Of a DNA stretch of 64,000 bases, positions 16,326 to 24,899 are shown in pieces. The translations under genes and the position numbers were made by a program. How positions within the stretch are numbered: the stretch's first letter is position 1; the number at the start of each line of letters is the position of its first letter. Origin of the DNA: Stenotrophomonas sp. UBA2629 (GTDB lineage Bacteria > Pseudomonadota > Gammaproteobacteria > Xanthomonadales > Xanthomonadaceae); contig DEOB01000008.1 of the NCBI GenBank assembly GCA_002359895.1, positions 147,928-211,927 of the forward strand, written 5' to 3'. The notes under the pieces were generated by a model. The model was given only the letters and a program-made list of their open reading frames with translations. It was not told where the DNA came from and made no database searches.

Positions 16326-17234
16326 ATGTTCTTCAAAAACCTCACCATTTTCCGCTTCCCCACTTCCATCGATTTTTCTGAAGTTGATACGTTGCTGCCG
16401 CAGGTGGTGCTCAAGCCGGTAGGCGCATTGGAAATGACCTCGCGCGGTTTCATCTCGCCGTTTGGCCGCGAAGAGAAGCAGCAGTTCTCGCACCGCCTGG
16501 GTGATGCGCTGTGGCTGACCGTGGGCGGTGAAGACAAAATCCTGCCCAGCGTGGTGGTCAACGATCTGCTCGCCCGCAAGCTTGAAGAGATTGAAGAGAA
16601 AGAAGGCCGCAAGCCCGGTGGCCGCGAGCGCAAGCGCCTGAAGGACGATCTGCTGCATGAACTGCTGCCGCGCGCCTTCGTCAAAAGCTCGCGCACCGAC
16701 GCCTTCCTGGACCTGCAGCACGGCTATGTGGCGGTGGACAGCTCCAGCCGCAAGACCGGCGAAAACGTCATGAGCGACATCCGCGGCATGCTGGGCAGCT
16801 TCCCGGCGATGCCGCTGAATGCGGAAGTTGCACCGCGTTCCATCCTGACCTCGTGGATTGCCGGCGAGCCGTTGCCTGAAGGCCTGAGCCTGGGCGAAGA
16901 ATGCGAGATGAAGGATCCGGCCGAAGGTGGCGCAGTGGTCAAGTGCCAGCACCAGGAACTGCGGTGCGATGAGATCGACAAGCACCTGGATGCCGGCAAG
17001 CAGGTCACCAAGCTGGCGCTGATTTTTGAGGACAACCTGTCCTTCGTGCTGGGTGAGGATCTCATCGTGCGCAAGCTCAAGTTCCTGGACGGCGCGCTGG
17101 ACCAGTTGGAGCACATCGACGAGGACGGCCGCCGTGCCGAACTGGACGCGCGCTTTGCCTTGCAGAGCGGCGAAATCCGCCGACTGTTCCTGTTGCTAGA
17201 GCAGGCATTCAAGCTGAGCAAGGCAGACAGCTGA
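16326..17234 (+). CDS. rdgC: Recombination-associated protein RdgC
   Basis: A 302-residue protein, the usual family length. It begins MFFKNLTIFRFP and contains the characteristic GFISPFG, RVKxR-like basic patch (GGRERKRLKDDLLHELLPRAF) and the late LxFDGALDQ-type segment (KLKFLDGALDQL). RdgC binds double-stranded DNA as a ring-shaped dimer and modulates RecA. The ATG at 16326 was chosen because the family N-terminus begins exactly there; upstream in-frame codons lie within the dispersed repeat. It stands alone, 138 bases after ttcA. Confidence 0.95.
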   Translation: MFFKNLTIFRFPTSIDFSEVDTLLPQVVLKPVGALEMTSRGFISPFGREEKQQFSHRLGDALWLTVGGEDKILPSVVVNDLLARKLEEIEEKEGRKPGGRERKRLKDDLLHELLPRAFVKSSRTDAFLDLQHGYVAVDSSSRKTGENVMSDIRGMLGSFPAMPLNAEVAPRSILTSWIAGEPLPEGLSLGEECEMKDPAEGGAVVKCQHQELRCDEIDKHLDAGKQVTKLALIFEDNLSFVLGEDLIVRKLKFLDGALDQLEHIDEDGRRAELDARFALQSGEIRRLFLLLEQAFKLSKADS

Positions 17235-17280
17235 GCCTGACTGCGTCCATCCGGTTCCGTAACGTAGGCAGGGCTATGCT

Positions 17281-18078
17281 GTGAGCATGGGCCGTCTGTT
17301 CCGTCAGTTGATCACACCCGCCGCGCCGGTCATCCAGCGCGACACGGTGCGGCTGCGCTTGGACGATGTGGAGATTGATGTGCTGCGCGTGCGCGACCCG
17401 CGTGCGCGCCGGCTCAAGCTCAGCGTCGACGAGCGCGGTGCGCGGTTGACCATGCCGTTGCGCGCGAGCTTGGTATCGGGCGAACGTTTTCTGCAGGCCA
17501 ACCGGCAGTGGCTGCAGCAGCAGCTGGAGCGATTGGGCGGCGATGGCTTGATGGCACCGCCGCTGATGCTGCGCGAGCCGGGTGTGTTGCCGTTACGCGG
17601 CGCGTTGTTGCCGGTACGTTGGCAGGAAGGCCGATTCACCCGCATTGAAATTGATGCTGAAGGCGTCTGCATCCAGATGCCGGCGCGTGCCGGTGAGCAG
17701 GCGCTGCGGCGTGGCCTGCGTGAATTCTATGAAGCACAGACGCGCGCTGATGTCGGGCAATGGTTGCCCAAGTATCTGCCCGGCCTGTCACGCGCACCGG
17801 CACGGTTGCGGGTGAAGGTGATGTCCTCGCAATGGGGTTCGTTGGCGCCGTATGGTTCGATGGCGCTGGACCTGGCGTTGGTGCTGGGCCGCCCATCGGC
17901 CTTTGAATACGTGCTGGTGCACGAACTGTGTCACCTGCTGCAGGCCAATCACTCGCCGGCATTCTGGGCCGAGGTGGAGGCACGCTTCCCACATTGGGAG
18001 CAGGAGCGTGATTACCTGCGCGTGGAAGGGCGCAAGCTCAAGAGCACGCTGCACCAGTTGCTGCAGGTGCGCGGGTAA
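17281..18078 (+). CDS. YgjP-type metal-dependent hydrolase (SprT-like zinc peptidase fold)
   Basis: A 265-residue protein carrying the zinc site HELCH (His214, Glu215, His218) followed by QANHSPAFW, as in the DUF45/YgjP family. The N-terminal half is beta-rich (RLKLSVDERGARLTMP), as expected for that family. The GTG at 17281 lies seven bases after AGGCAGGG; the in-frame ATG at 17287 is the alternative. It follows rdgC by 46 bases. The family is thought to be proteolytic, but no substrate is established. No signal peptide. Confidence 0.88.
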   Translation: MSMGRLFRQLITPAAPVIQRDTVRLRLDDVEIDVLRVRDPRARRLKLSVDERGARLTMPLRASLVSGERFLQANRQWLQQQLERLGGDGLMAPPLMLREPGVLPLRGALLPVRWQEGRFTRIEIDAEGVCIQMPARAGEQALRRGLREFYEAQTRADVGQWLPKYLPGLSRAPARLRVKVMSSQWGSLAPYGSMALDLALVLGRPSAFEYVLVHELCHLLQANHSPAFWAEVEARFPHWEQERDYLRVEGRKLKSTLHQLLQVRG

Positions 18079-18097
18079 CGCCTGCTCTTTTTTGAAC

Positions 18098-18128
18098 GGG
18101 CAGCGAACCGGCAGTTCGCACGCTGCCC
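18098..18128. repeat. Inverted repeat between YgjP-type gene and chemoreceptor gene
   Basis: GGGCAGCG (18098-18105) and CGCTGCCC (18121-18128) are perfect 8-bp arms, with an inner AAC/GTT pairing. It sits between convergent genes and could stop transcription in either direction, but neither side has a following T run (the six T residues precede it on the plus strand), so it is not a standard intrinsic terminator. Confidence 0.4.
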
Positions 18129-18179
18129 CTCTCACCGTGCATGCGGAAGAGGGGCTGGGTCTATGCTGCTTTTACAGCG

Positions 18180-20003
18180 TCAGGCGCTGCGGCGTGAGTG
18201 TTCGGCTTTCATGTCATCGCTCTGCGCATGACGGAACACCGACACCACCTCGGCCAATGCGTCGGCCTGCTGTTCCATCGAACGTGCGGCGGCGTTGGCT
18301 TCTTCCACCAGTGCGGCATTCTGCTGGGTGGTTTCATCCATCTGCGTGACCGTGTGGTTGACCTGCTCGATACCGGAGGACTGTTCCTGCGACGCGGCGG
18401 CGATGCGCGTCATCAGTTCGGTCACTTCCTGTACCGCGTTGATGATCTCGTCCATGTTGCTGCCCGCACGCGCGACCAGGGCGGTGCCGTCGTCCACCTT
18501 GCTTACCGAGTCGTCGATCAGGGTTTTGATCTCGCGTGCGGCCGTGGCCGAACGCTGCGCCAGCGTGCGCACTTCCGACGCCACCACCGCAAAGCCGCGC
18601 CCCTGGTCGCCAGCACGCGCCGCTTCCACCGCCGCATTCAACGCCAGGATGTTGGTCTGGAACGCGATGCCATCAATCACCGAGATGATCTCGGCGATGC
18701 GGTGCGAGGAATGCTCGATGGCCTGCATGGTGGCCACCACCTGCCGGGTGACCGCGCCGCCGCGTGCGGCGACATCCGCGGTACCCGTCGCCAGCGTCGT
18801 GGCATGGCGCGCCGATTCGGCGTTCTGGCGCACGGTGGCGGTCAGTTCCTCCATGGAGGCGGCAGTCTCTTCAAGATTGGCGGCCTGCTGCTCGGTGCGG
18901 CGCGACAGATCGTCATTGCCGCTGGCGATTTCATACGCGGCGGTGCTGATGGACTGTGAGCACTGTTTGATCTGGCCGATGATGTCGGTCAGGCGTTCAG
19001 CGGTGAGGTTGGCGTCGCGTTTCATCGCCTCGAAGTCACCGGTGTAGCTGCCGGTGATGCGGTGGTCCAGGCGGCCCTCGGCCAGTGCCGCGAGCATGGT
19101 GCGGATTTCACCGGTAGCACCGGCAAAGGCCGTCAACAGCTGATTGATGCCAACGGTCAGGGTCTGGATGAAGCCAGCATTGTTCACCGGCTGCAGGCGC
19201 TGGCTGAGGTCGCCTGCGGTGGCCGCCGCGACAATGCTGGCCACGCTGTTTTCCAGTTGCAGCTCCTGGGTGCGGTCGTGCCATTCCACGACATAGCCGC
19301 TGCGGCTGCCGTCCGCGTTGAACACGGGTGTCACCATCTGGCTGAAATGCACCTGGCCGATCTGGATGCGGCCATGGTGGGGATGCTGCAGCTGGTCGAG
19401 CATGCCGCGGATGCGTGCCGGATTGGCATGGAAGCGGTGAATGCTGGTGCCGACCAGGCTGTCCACATCGAAATCGGGGAACGCCTTGCGCAACGCGTCC
19501 TGCTGGTTGCGCAGCAGCGCCACCACCGAGCGGTTGACGTAGCGGATGATGTGCTGGCTGTCGGCGATCATCATGCCGGTGCGTGACGCGTCGAGCGATG
19601 CACGGATCTGCGTGTTTTCGTCGTGCAGGGTCTGCTCGCGCTGCTGGCGCGCCTGCAGCTGGGACCGCATGCGCAGCACGTCGTCAGCCAAGGTGCCCGG
19701 TGCAAAGCTGCCGGCGGGGATGTGCATGTCGTCGCCGCGCGCGATGCGCTCCATCAGTGCCTGCAATGTGGCGGGCGTGGCGCCTAGTGCCGTCGTCTGG
19801 CGGTGCAGGCGCAGCGCCATCACCAGCAGGCACAGCACGCTGACCAGCAGCAGCGGCCACAAGTGGCCGGTGATCCACACGATGACCAGCGAAGCGATGG
19901 CCAATGCCAGGCCCAGTAGCGGGTAACGGCGATCAACATGGGTAAGCAGCGGTTTGTCGTGTACGTCAGGCGGCAGCGTGACGTTGGCGTGGCGAGGAGG
20001 CAT
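18180..20003 (-). CDS. Methyl-accepting chemotaxis protein with cytoplasmic PAS domain
   Basis: A 607-residue receptor. Start at 20003 is supported by GGAG seven bases upstream; earlier in-frame residues are excluded. Two adjacent membrane segments (about 27-45 and 49-66) are joined by only a few residues, so there is no periplasmic sensing domain. A PAS domain follows (about 135-260: SLDASRTGMMIADSQHIIRYVN), then HAMP-like segments and the signalling hairpin with the tip EIISVIDGIAFQTNILALNAAVEAARAGDQGRGFAVVA. Methylation-region glutamines and glutamates flank it. There is no C-terminal NWETF-type pentapeptide, the protein ending in SDDMKAEHSRRSA. An intracellular signal, perhaps redox or energy state as in Aer, is inferred from the topology. 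Confidence 0.93.
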   Translation of the reverse strand: MPPRHANVTLPPDVHDKPLLTHVDRRYPLLGLALAIASLVIVWITGHLWPLLLVSVLCLLVMALRLHRQTTALGATPATLQALMERIARGDDMHIPAGSFAPGTLADDVLRMRSQLQARQQREQTLHDENTQIRASLDASRTGMMIADSQHIIRYVNRSVVALLRNQQDALRKAFPDFDVDSLVGTSIHRFHANPARIRGMLDQLQHPHHGRIQIGQVHFSQMVTPVFNADGSRSGYVVEWHDRTQELQLENSVASIVAAATAGDLSQRLQPVNNAGFIQTLTVGINQLLTAFAGATGEIRTMLAALAEGRLDHRITGSYTGDFEAMKRDANLTAERLTDIIGQIKQCSQSISTAAYEIASGNDDLSRRTEQQAANLEETAASMEELTATVRQNAESARHATTLATGTADVAARGGAVTRQVVATMQAIEHSSHRIAEIISVIDGIAFQTNILALNAAVEAARAGDQGRGFAVVASEVRTLAQRSATAAREIKTLIDDSVSKVDDGTALVARAGSNMDEIINAVQEVTELMTRIAAASQEQSSGIEQVNHTVTQMDETTQQNAALVEEANAAARSMEQQADALAEVVSVFRHAQSDDMKAEHSRRSA

Positions 20004-20270
20004 GGGGGAACTCCGGTTCAGCAGCAACAGCAGGAAAGGAAGGAATGGGCAAAGCGCCGCAGCGACGGCCGCCACGCAGGGCGATCTCGCACGGTTGATG
20101 CGTTGGATTCAGGGAACTGCTGTGGGGTGCCGCAGGAAAAACGCCTCAAAGGCATTGATGGCGGCGGTGCTACCGCATCTCGGTGAAGTCCAAGGCCGTC
20201 TTATCGGCCGCACGAGACGGTACTGAACCGCAAGCAGGTTTGTTCCTGCCTGCGCCCAGGCGACAAGGCG

Positions 20271-21134
20271 TCAGTTTTCGTCGGAAAGATCTGACACGAA
20301 GCGACGGATGATCTCGGCCACGGCTTCCGGGTCGTCCATGTGGACGTGGTGATGGCCGGCCAAGGTGTGCAGGCGGCCATCGGGCAGCAGGGCGGCGCGC
20401 TGGCTGCGCTCGGGCTCGGGGAAATACGCTTGCGCCGGCGTGGCGTAGATCACCTGCACCGGGCATTGGATGGCGCTGACCACGTCACAGACCTGGTCTT
20501 CGGTCATGCGTACGGCGGTGGGCAGCATCAGCCGCGGATCGCTACGCCAGGTCCAACCGCCGTCCACCTGTTTGACGCCGCGTTCCACCAGCAGGCGGGC
20601 CGAGGACTCGCTGAGCTGGTTGACCATCATCCGTGCGCGCACCGGCGCGGCCAGGTCGGGGAACACACGCAGCTGCTTGTTTTCCAGCTTCATGGCCGCG
20701 TCCACGTGGGTACGCAGCCGCTGTACGGTTTCATTGGCCGGCGCCGCCAAGCCGCCCAGCGCCTCGATCGACACCAGCGCCTGCACGCGTTCACCGGCCA
20801 CGGCGGCGACCAGGCTGGCGATGGCCGCGCCCATGGAGTGGCCGAGCAGCACGAAGCGATCCCAGCCCAGTGCATCGGCAATGGCCAAGGTCTGCACGAT
20901 GGCCAGCGGCGTGGTGTACGGCGTGGTCAGCTGCAGGTGATCGCTGAAGCCGTGGCCGGGCAGGTCCACCATGGCCAGGTCCAGCGTGGGCAACTGCGCG
21001 GCCAGCGGCAGGAAGCTGGCTGCGTTGTCCAGCCAGCCGTGCAGGGCCAGCACTTTCAGCCCACCGGGCGTGCCGGCACGCAGGCCGGCAACGCGCTGCC
21101 CGTCCAACTGCAGTTCAAACGGGGCGGCGTTCAT
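20271..21134 (-). CDS. Alpha/beta hydrolase
   Basis: A 287-residue protein with the oxyanion segment LALHGWLDN, the nucleophile elbow GHSMGA (Ser100), and a C-terminal AGHHHVHMDDP where the catalytic His is expected. This is the pattern of esterase/epoxide-hydrolase-like members; the late HHHVHMDDPEAVA form is typical of the SERHL/MEST-like group. Substrate unknown. Its ATG overlaps the hemH stop by four bases (ATGA), so it is translated from the ferrochelatase message. No signal peptide, so it is cytoplasmic. Confidence 0.88.
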   Translation of the reverse strand: MNAAPFELQLDGQRVAGLRAGTPGGLKVLALHGWLDNAASFLPLAAQLPTLDLAMVDLPGHGFSDHLQLTTPYTTPLAIVQTLAIADALGWDRFVLLGHSMGAAIASLVAAVAGERVQALVSIEALGGLAAPANETVQRLRTHVDAAMKLENKQLRVFPDLAAPVRARMMVNQLSESSARLLVERGVKQVDGGWTWRSDPRLMLPTAVRMTEDQVCDVVSAIQCPVQVIYATPAQAYFPEPERSQRAALLPDGRLHTLAGHHHVHMDDPEAVAEIIRRFVSDLSDEN

Positions 21135-22093
21135 GCCGGCTGCGCTTGCGCCAGTGCGGCCAAGGCATGCACGTGCGACGGCGCGTCATTCAAGCAGGGG
21201 ATGTAGCGCATGCGCGCGCCGCGCTCGGCGACGGTGGCGGTGAAGCCCATCTCCACTTCTTCCAGCGTTTCCAGGCAATCGGTGGCGAAACCCGGGCAGA
21301 CCACATCCAGTGTCTTGTGGCCGCTTTCGGCCAGTGCCCACAGCGTGGGCTCGGCATAAGGCTCCAGCCAGCGTTCCCGGCCAAAGCGCGATTGGTAGGT
21401 CAGCTCCCATGCGTCTGCCGACAGCCCCAGCGCAGCGGCAATCGCCTGCGCACTGGCCTGGCAGCGCTGCGGGTAGGGATCGCCGGCATCGGCCAGGCGC
21501 TGCGGGATGCCGTGGAACGAGAACACCAGCTTGTCGCCCCGCCCGTGTTGCTGCCAATGCGCGTTGATGGACGTGGCCACCGCCGCTACCCATTGCGCAT
21601 CGTCGGCGTAGTCGCGGATGAGCTGCACCTGGATTTTCGGATTGCGCGCCTGCCACTGCTGCACACGGTCTTCCACCGAGGCCGTGGTGGTGGTCGAGTA
21701 CTGCGGATAAAGCGGCAGCACCACGATGCGCTGCACGCCCTCGGCCGCCAGTGCATCCAGCGCCGGCAGCAGGGCCGGTGTGCCATAGCGCATGGCATCG
21801 CGCACCCGCCATTGCGGCAGCGCCTGTTGCAGGCCTTCGGCCAAGCGGCGGGTATGGACGGCCAACGGCGAGCCCTCTGGCAACCACACCTGCGCATATT
21901 TATGCGCGGAGCGGCCGCTGCGCAGGGGCAGGATCAGGCCGTGCAGCAGGGGTTTCCACAACAGCGCGGGGATGGACACCACCCGTGGATCGCTGAGGAA
22001 TTCAGCCAGATAACGACGGACCGCCGGGGCGGTGGCTGCCTCTGGTGTGCCTAGATTGACCGCGAGCAACGCGGTGAGGGGAGCGTCGGACAT
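21131..22093 (-). CDS. hemH: Ferrochelatase
   Basis: A 320-residue enzyme inserting iron into protoporphyrin IX, the last step of haem synthesis. Diagnostic motifs are NLGTPEAA at the N-terminus, LPLYPQYS, the metal-site histidine in FSFHGIP (His194) and the late GFATDCLETLEEVEMGF with the conserved glutamates. Length matches bacterial HemH. It is the first gene of a pair with the alpha/beta hydrolase and is divergent from the SYLF-domain gene; the 256-base gap between them must hold both promoters. Confidence 0.96.
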   Translation of the reverse strand: MSDAPLTALLAVNLGTPEAATAPAVRRYLAEFLSDPRVVSIPALLWKPLLHGLILPLRSGRSAHKYAQVWLPEGSPLAVHTRRLAEGLQQALPQWRVRDAMRYGTPALLPALDALAAEGVQRIVVLPLYPQYSTTTTASVEDRVQQWQARNPKIQVQLIRDYADDAQWVAAVATSINAHWQQHGRGDKLVFSFHGIPQRLADAGDPYPQRCQASAQAIAAALGLSADAWELTYQSRFGRERWLEPYAEPTLWALAESGHKTLDVVCPGFATDCLETLEEVEMGFTATVAERGARMRYIPCLNDAPSHVHALAALAQAQPA

Positions 22094-22211
22094 GCGCGCA
22101 TTTTCGCAGGTCTGGCCGGGGAAGGGGCTGGAGCGGGCAGTGAGGTTGGTGGGCTGGGCAGATCAGGTAGAGGCAAAAGCAGTGGCCAAGCGAGGATTTG
22201 GCTGTGTTGTG

Positions 22212-22217
22212 TATAAA
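22212..22217 (+). promoter_or_regulatory. Possible -10 box (TATAAA) for the SYLF-domain gene
   Basis: TATAAA stands out in the GC-rich hemH/SYLF gap and faces the SYLF gene, leaving a leader of about 125 bases. No convincing -35 box sits at the right distance, so this is a weak call. Confidence 0.25.
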
Positions 22218-22349
22218 TGCCCGACACGCCCCAGGCCGGCAGGAAAGCGGCCCTTGCCCACTCCTGCGCACTCATTCCTGATTCATGGCCTGGCCCCTAA
22301 TTTCAGGCACTTGCGATATCTTCTTGTGCATCGACTTATGGAGTTCACC

Positions 22350-23249
22350 ATGCGCCGCCTGCCGTGCCTTGTTCTGCTGCTGTCTGCGAGCCTGCTGGCC
22401 ACCCCTGCCTTTGCCGGTCCCAAGGAAGATCAGCGTGCCCGTAACGCGGTACGTGTGCTGAGCGAAATCCAGGAAATTCCCGAGCAGGCCATTCCGGACA
22501 AGCTGCTGGACGAAGGCCGCGCGATTGTCGTCATTCCCGACACGATCAAGGCAGGACTGGTGCTGGGCGGGCGTCGTGGCCACGGCCTGATGTCGGTCAA
22601 AATGGCCGATGGCAGCTGGTCCAGCCCGGTGTTCATCAAGCTCACCGGCGGCAGCATCGGCTTCCAGGCAGGCGTGCAGTCTTCCGACGTGATTCTGGTG
22701 TTCCGCAACGAACGTAGCCTGGACAACATCGTCAACGGCAAATTCACCTTGGGTGCCGATGCGGGCGTAGCCGCCGGCCCGGTGGGCCGCAATGCCGCCG
22801 CTGCCACTGACGGCCAGCTCAAGGCTGAAATCTGGTCGTGGTCGCGTGCGCGAGGCCTGTTTGCCGGTGTGGCGCTGGACGGTGCGGCGCTGCAGATCGA
22901 CGATGCCGCCAACCTTGATGCTTATGGCCAGGGCACCACGCCGCGCATGATCATCGAAGGCCGCCTGGCCTCTGCGCCTTCCAGTGACGTGGTGGCGTTC
23001 CGCGACCGTCTGGAAGAGTCCACCTACAGCGCCCGCCAGAAGCGTGGCACCCAAGGCAGTGCTGCTCCGGTGGTTGCTTCCGCCGCACGTGCGGAGGCGG
23101 TGAGCGTGCAGGCCCCCGTCGCAACCGGCGCAGATACCGCCACCACCGCGCCGCTGCAGAACACTCCGGCGCAGGCCGAGCCGCATCAGGGCTTCCAACC
23201 GGTGAGCGAGGGCGAAATCCGCACCGAGTCGCTGGACGGCGGCAACTGA
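22350..23249 (+). CDS. Periplasmic SYLF (Ysc84-type) lipid-binding domain protein
   Basis: A 299-residue protein with signal peptide MRRLPCLVLLLSASLLATPAFA. The SYLF domain spans about 30-210: AIPDKLLDEGRAIVVIPDTIKAGLVLGGRRGHGLM, then VFIKLTGGSIGFQAGVQSSDVILVF and the late GLFAGVALDGAAL motif. These are the conserved blocks of bacterial SYLF proteins, which bind lipids. The last 65 residues are Ala/Thr/Gln-rich and probably disordered. ATG 22350 has GGAG six bases upstream; ATG 22338 (MEFTMRR) is the alternative. It lies 75 bases before tatA on the same strand. Confidence 0.92.
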   Translation: MRRLPCLVLLLSASLLATPAFAGPKEDQRARNAVRVLSEIQEIPEQAIPDKLLDEGRAIVVIPDTIKAGLVLGGRRGHGLMSVKMADGSWSSPVFIKLTGGSIGFQAGVQSSDVILVFRNERSLDNIVNGKFTLGADAGVAAGPVGRNAAAATDGQLKAEIWSWSRARGLFAGVALDGAALQIDDAANLDAYGQGTTPRMIIEGRLASAPSSDVVAFRDRLEESTYSARQKRGTQGSAAPVVASAARAEAVSVQAPVATGADTATTAPLQNTPAQAEPHQGFQPVSEGEIRTESLDGGN

Positions 23250-23255
23250 CCTTTG

Positions 23256-23289
23256 GCATAGCGAATGGCTCATGCCGTGTGCGCTATGC
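23256..23289. promoter_or_regulatory. Inverted repeat before tatA
   Basis: GCATAGCG (23256-23263) and CGCTATGC (23282-23289) are perfect 8-bp arms separated by 18 bases in the 75-base gap before tatA. The second arm overlaps TATGCT, a possible -10 box. It could act as a weak attenuator for the SYLF gene or as an operator for tatABC. Confidence 0.35.
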
Positions 23290-23324
23290 TCGTCCACCTT
23301 CCACACTAATTACGCGAGCAGGTC

Positions 23325-23552
23325 ATGGGCAGTTTCAGCATCTGGCATTGGTTGGTCGTGTTGGTCATCGTCCTGCTGGTGTTTGGCACCAAGAAGCTGA
23401 CCAGCGGCGCCAAGGATCTGGGCAGCGCGGTCAAGGAATTCAAAAAAGGCATGCGTGACGAGGACAAGCCGGCTGCACAGCTGGGCGATGCGTCGCGCGA
23501 AGCCGAAAAAAGCCGCGAAAAGCAGGCTGAGCACGACAACGAATCGCGCTGA
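23325..23552 (+). CDS. tatA: Sec-independent translocase subunit TatA
   Basis: A 75-residue protein with one N-terminal membrane helix (SIWHWLVVLVIVLLVFG), then KKLTSGAKDLGSAVKEFKKGM, the amphipathic helix that defines TatA. The tail is charged. It forms the size-adaptable pore element of the twin-arginine pathway. First gene of tatABC, 15 bases before tatB. Confidence 0.97.
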   Translation: MGSFSIWHWLVVLVIVLLVFGTKKLTSGAKDLGSAVKEFKKGMRDEDKPAAQLGDASREAEKSREKQAEHDNESR

Positions 23553-23567
23553 TCCGGAGTACCGGGC

Positions 23568-24053
23568 GTGTTTGATATCGGCTTCAGCGAGCTGCTGTTG
23601 ATTGCGGTGGTTGCGTTGGTGGTACTGGGCCCGGAACGGCTGCCCAAGGCCGCACGCTTTGCCGGGCTGTGGGTGCGCCGTGCCCGGAACCAGTGGGATT
23701 CGGTGAAGCAGGAGCTGGAGCGCGAGCTGCATACCGAAGAGCTCAAGCGCAATCTGCAGGATGTGCGGCAGTCGATGCAGCAGGCCGAAACGCAGCTGCG
23801 CGACCAGGGCCGGCAGGTGCAGCAGCAAGCCGACGCGTTCAGCCAGGAAGTGCAGGCGCAGGGCCTGCCGGCGCCGGCGCCGGCCGAAGGCGAGCGGGTG
23901 ATCGAGCCCCGCCCGGTCACACCGACCGCCGATCCCGCTCCCGTTTTGGGCACAACGCCTGAGGCAGAGCCGGTCAACCGCGCCATCGCGCTGGATACGC
24001 CGGTTGCACCGCCTTCTGAGGCCGCACCTTCCGCACCGGAGCGGCCGCAATGA
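23568..24053 (+). CDS. tatB: Sec-independent translocase subunit TatB
   Basis: A 161-residue protein starting with GTG (MFDIGFSELLLIAVVALVVLGPERLPKAAR). The FSELLLI helix and GPERLP turn are the TatB signature. An amphipathic helix with regular Glu/Gln/Arg follows, then a Pro/Ala-rich tail. TatB and TatC make the signal-peptide receptor. The stop overlaps the tatC start by four bases. Confidence 0.96.
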   Translation: MFDIGFSELLLIAVVALVVLGPERLPKAARFAGLWVRRARNQWDSVKQELERELHTEELKRNLQDVRQSMQQAETQLRDQGRQVQQQADAFSQEVQAQGLPAPAPAEGERVIEPRPVTPTADPAPVLGTTPEAEPVNRAIALDTPVAPPSEAAPSAPERPQ

Positions 24054-24799
24054 GCACCAACGATTTCAATGAAAGCCCGTTGATCGAGCATCTGCTTGAG
24101 CTGCGCGGGCGGCTGGTGCGCGCGCTGATAGGGCTGGGTGTGGTGCTGCTGGCGCTGCTGCCGTTCTCGCGCACGCTTTATACGCACCTGGCCATGCCGC
24201 TGATATCGCAGCTGCCGGCGGGGCAGTCGATGATTGCCACCAACCCGGCCGGGGCGTTTTTCGCGCCGTTGAAGCTGACCTTCTTCACCGCCGTGTTCAT
24301 CGCGGTGCCGTGGCTGCTGTATCAGGCGTGGGCATTTGTGGCGCCGGGGTTGTATGCACGTGAGCGGCGTTTGGCGCTGCCGTTGCTCGGCTCGGCGATG
24401 GCGCTGTTCTACATCGGCTGCGCATTTGCCTACTTTCTGGTGTTGCCGGCGGTGTTCCATTTCCTGACCACCTTCCGCCCGGAGGTGATCGCCATCACAC
24501 CGGATGCCACGGCCTATCTGGACTTCGTGCTTGCCATTTTCTTTGCCTTTGGCGCCAGCTTTGAGCTGCCGGTGGCCATGGTGATTCTGGTGTTGCTGGG
24601 TTGGGTAACCCCGCAGCAGCTGCGCGAAGGGCGTGGCTATGCGGTGGTGGGCATCTTTGTGGTGGCCGCGGTGTTGACCCCTCCGGATGTGGTCTCGCAG
24701 CTGCTGCTGGCCATCCCGATGTGCATTCTCTACGAGCTGGGCATCCACGCCTCACGCTGGTTGATGCCGCGCGACCAGGACAAGACCGCCTCTTCCTGA
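24050..24799 (+). CDS. tatC: Sec-independent translocase subunit TatC
   Basis: A 249-residue six-helix membrane protein with the conserved N-terminal LIEHLLELRGRLVRALI, the loop around AFFAPLKLTFFTAVFIAVPWLLYQAWAFVAPGLY, the glutamate in FGASFELPVA and the late TPPDVVSQ. It recognises twin-arginine signal peptides. Third gene of tatABC, overlapping tatB by four bases. Confidence 0.97.
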   Translation: MSTNDFNESPLIEHLLELRGRLVRALIGLGVVLLALLPFSRTLYTHLAMPLISQLPAGQSMIATNPAGAFFAPLKLTFFTAVFIAVPWLLYQAWAFVAPGLYARERRLALPLLGSAMALFYIGCAFAYFLVLPAVFHFLTTFRPEVIAITPDATAYLDFVLAIFFAFGASFELPVAMVILVLLGWVTPQQLREGRGYAVVGIFVVAAVLTPPDVVSQLLLAIPMCILYELGIHASRWLMPRDQDKTASS

Positions 24800-24899
24800 A
24801 TAGGCCAATCACACGCCAACAGGCGTTCTGCGATACCTTTTTGGCCATTGGAACTGCGCTTTTAACGGCAGGCTCGGGAACGGCCAGGGGAAGCCCCGC

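Noticed and set aside
20234..20249. Hairpin GCAGG-tttgtt-CCTGC after the alpha/beta hydrolase gene as terminator
   Set aside because: Only five pairs and no T run on the minus strand.
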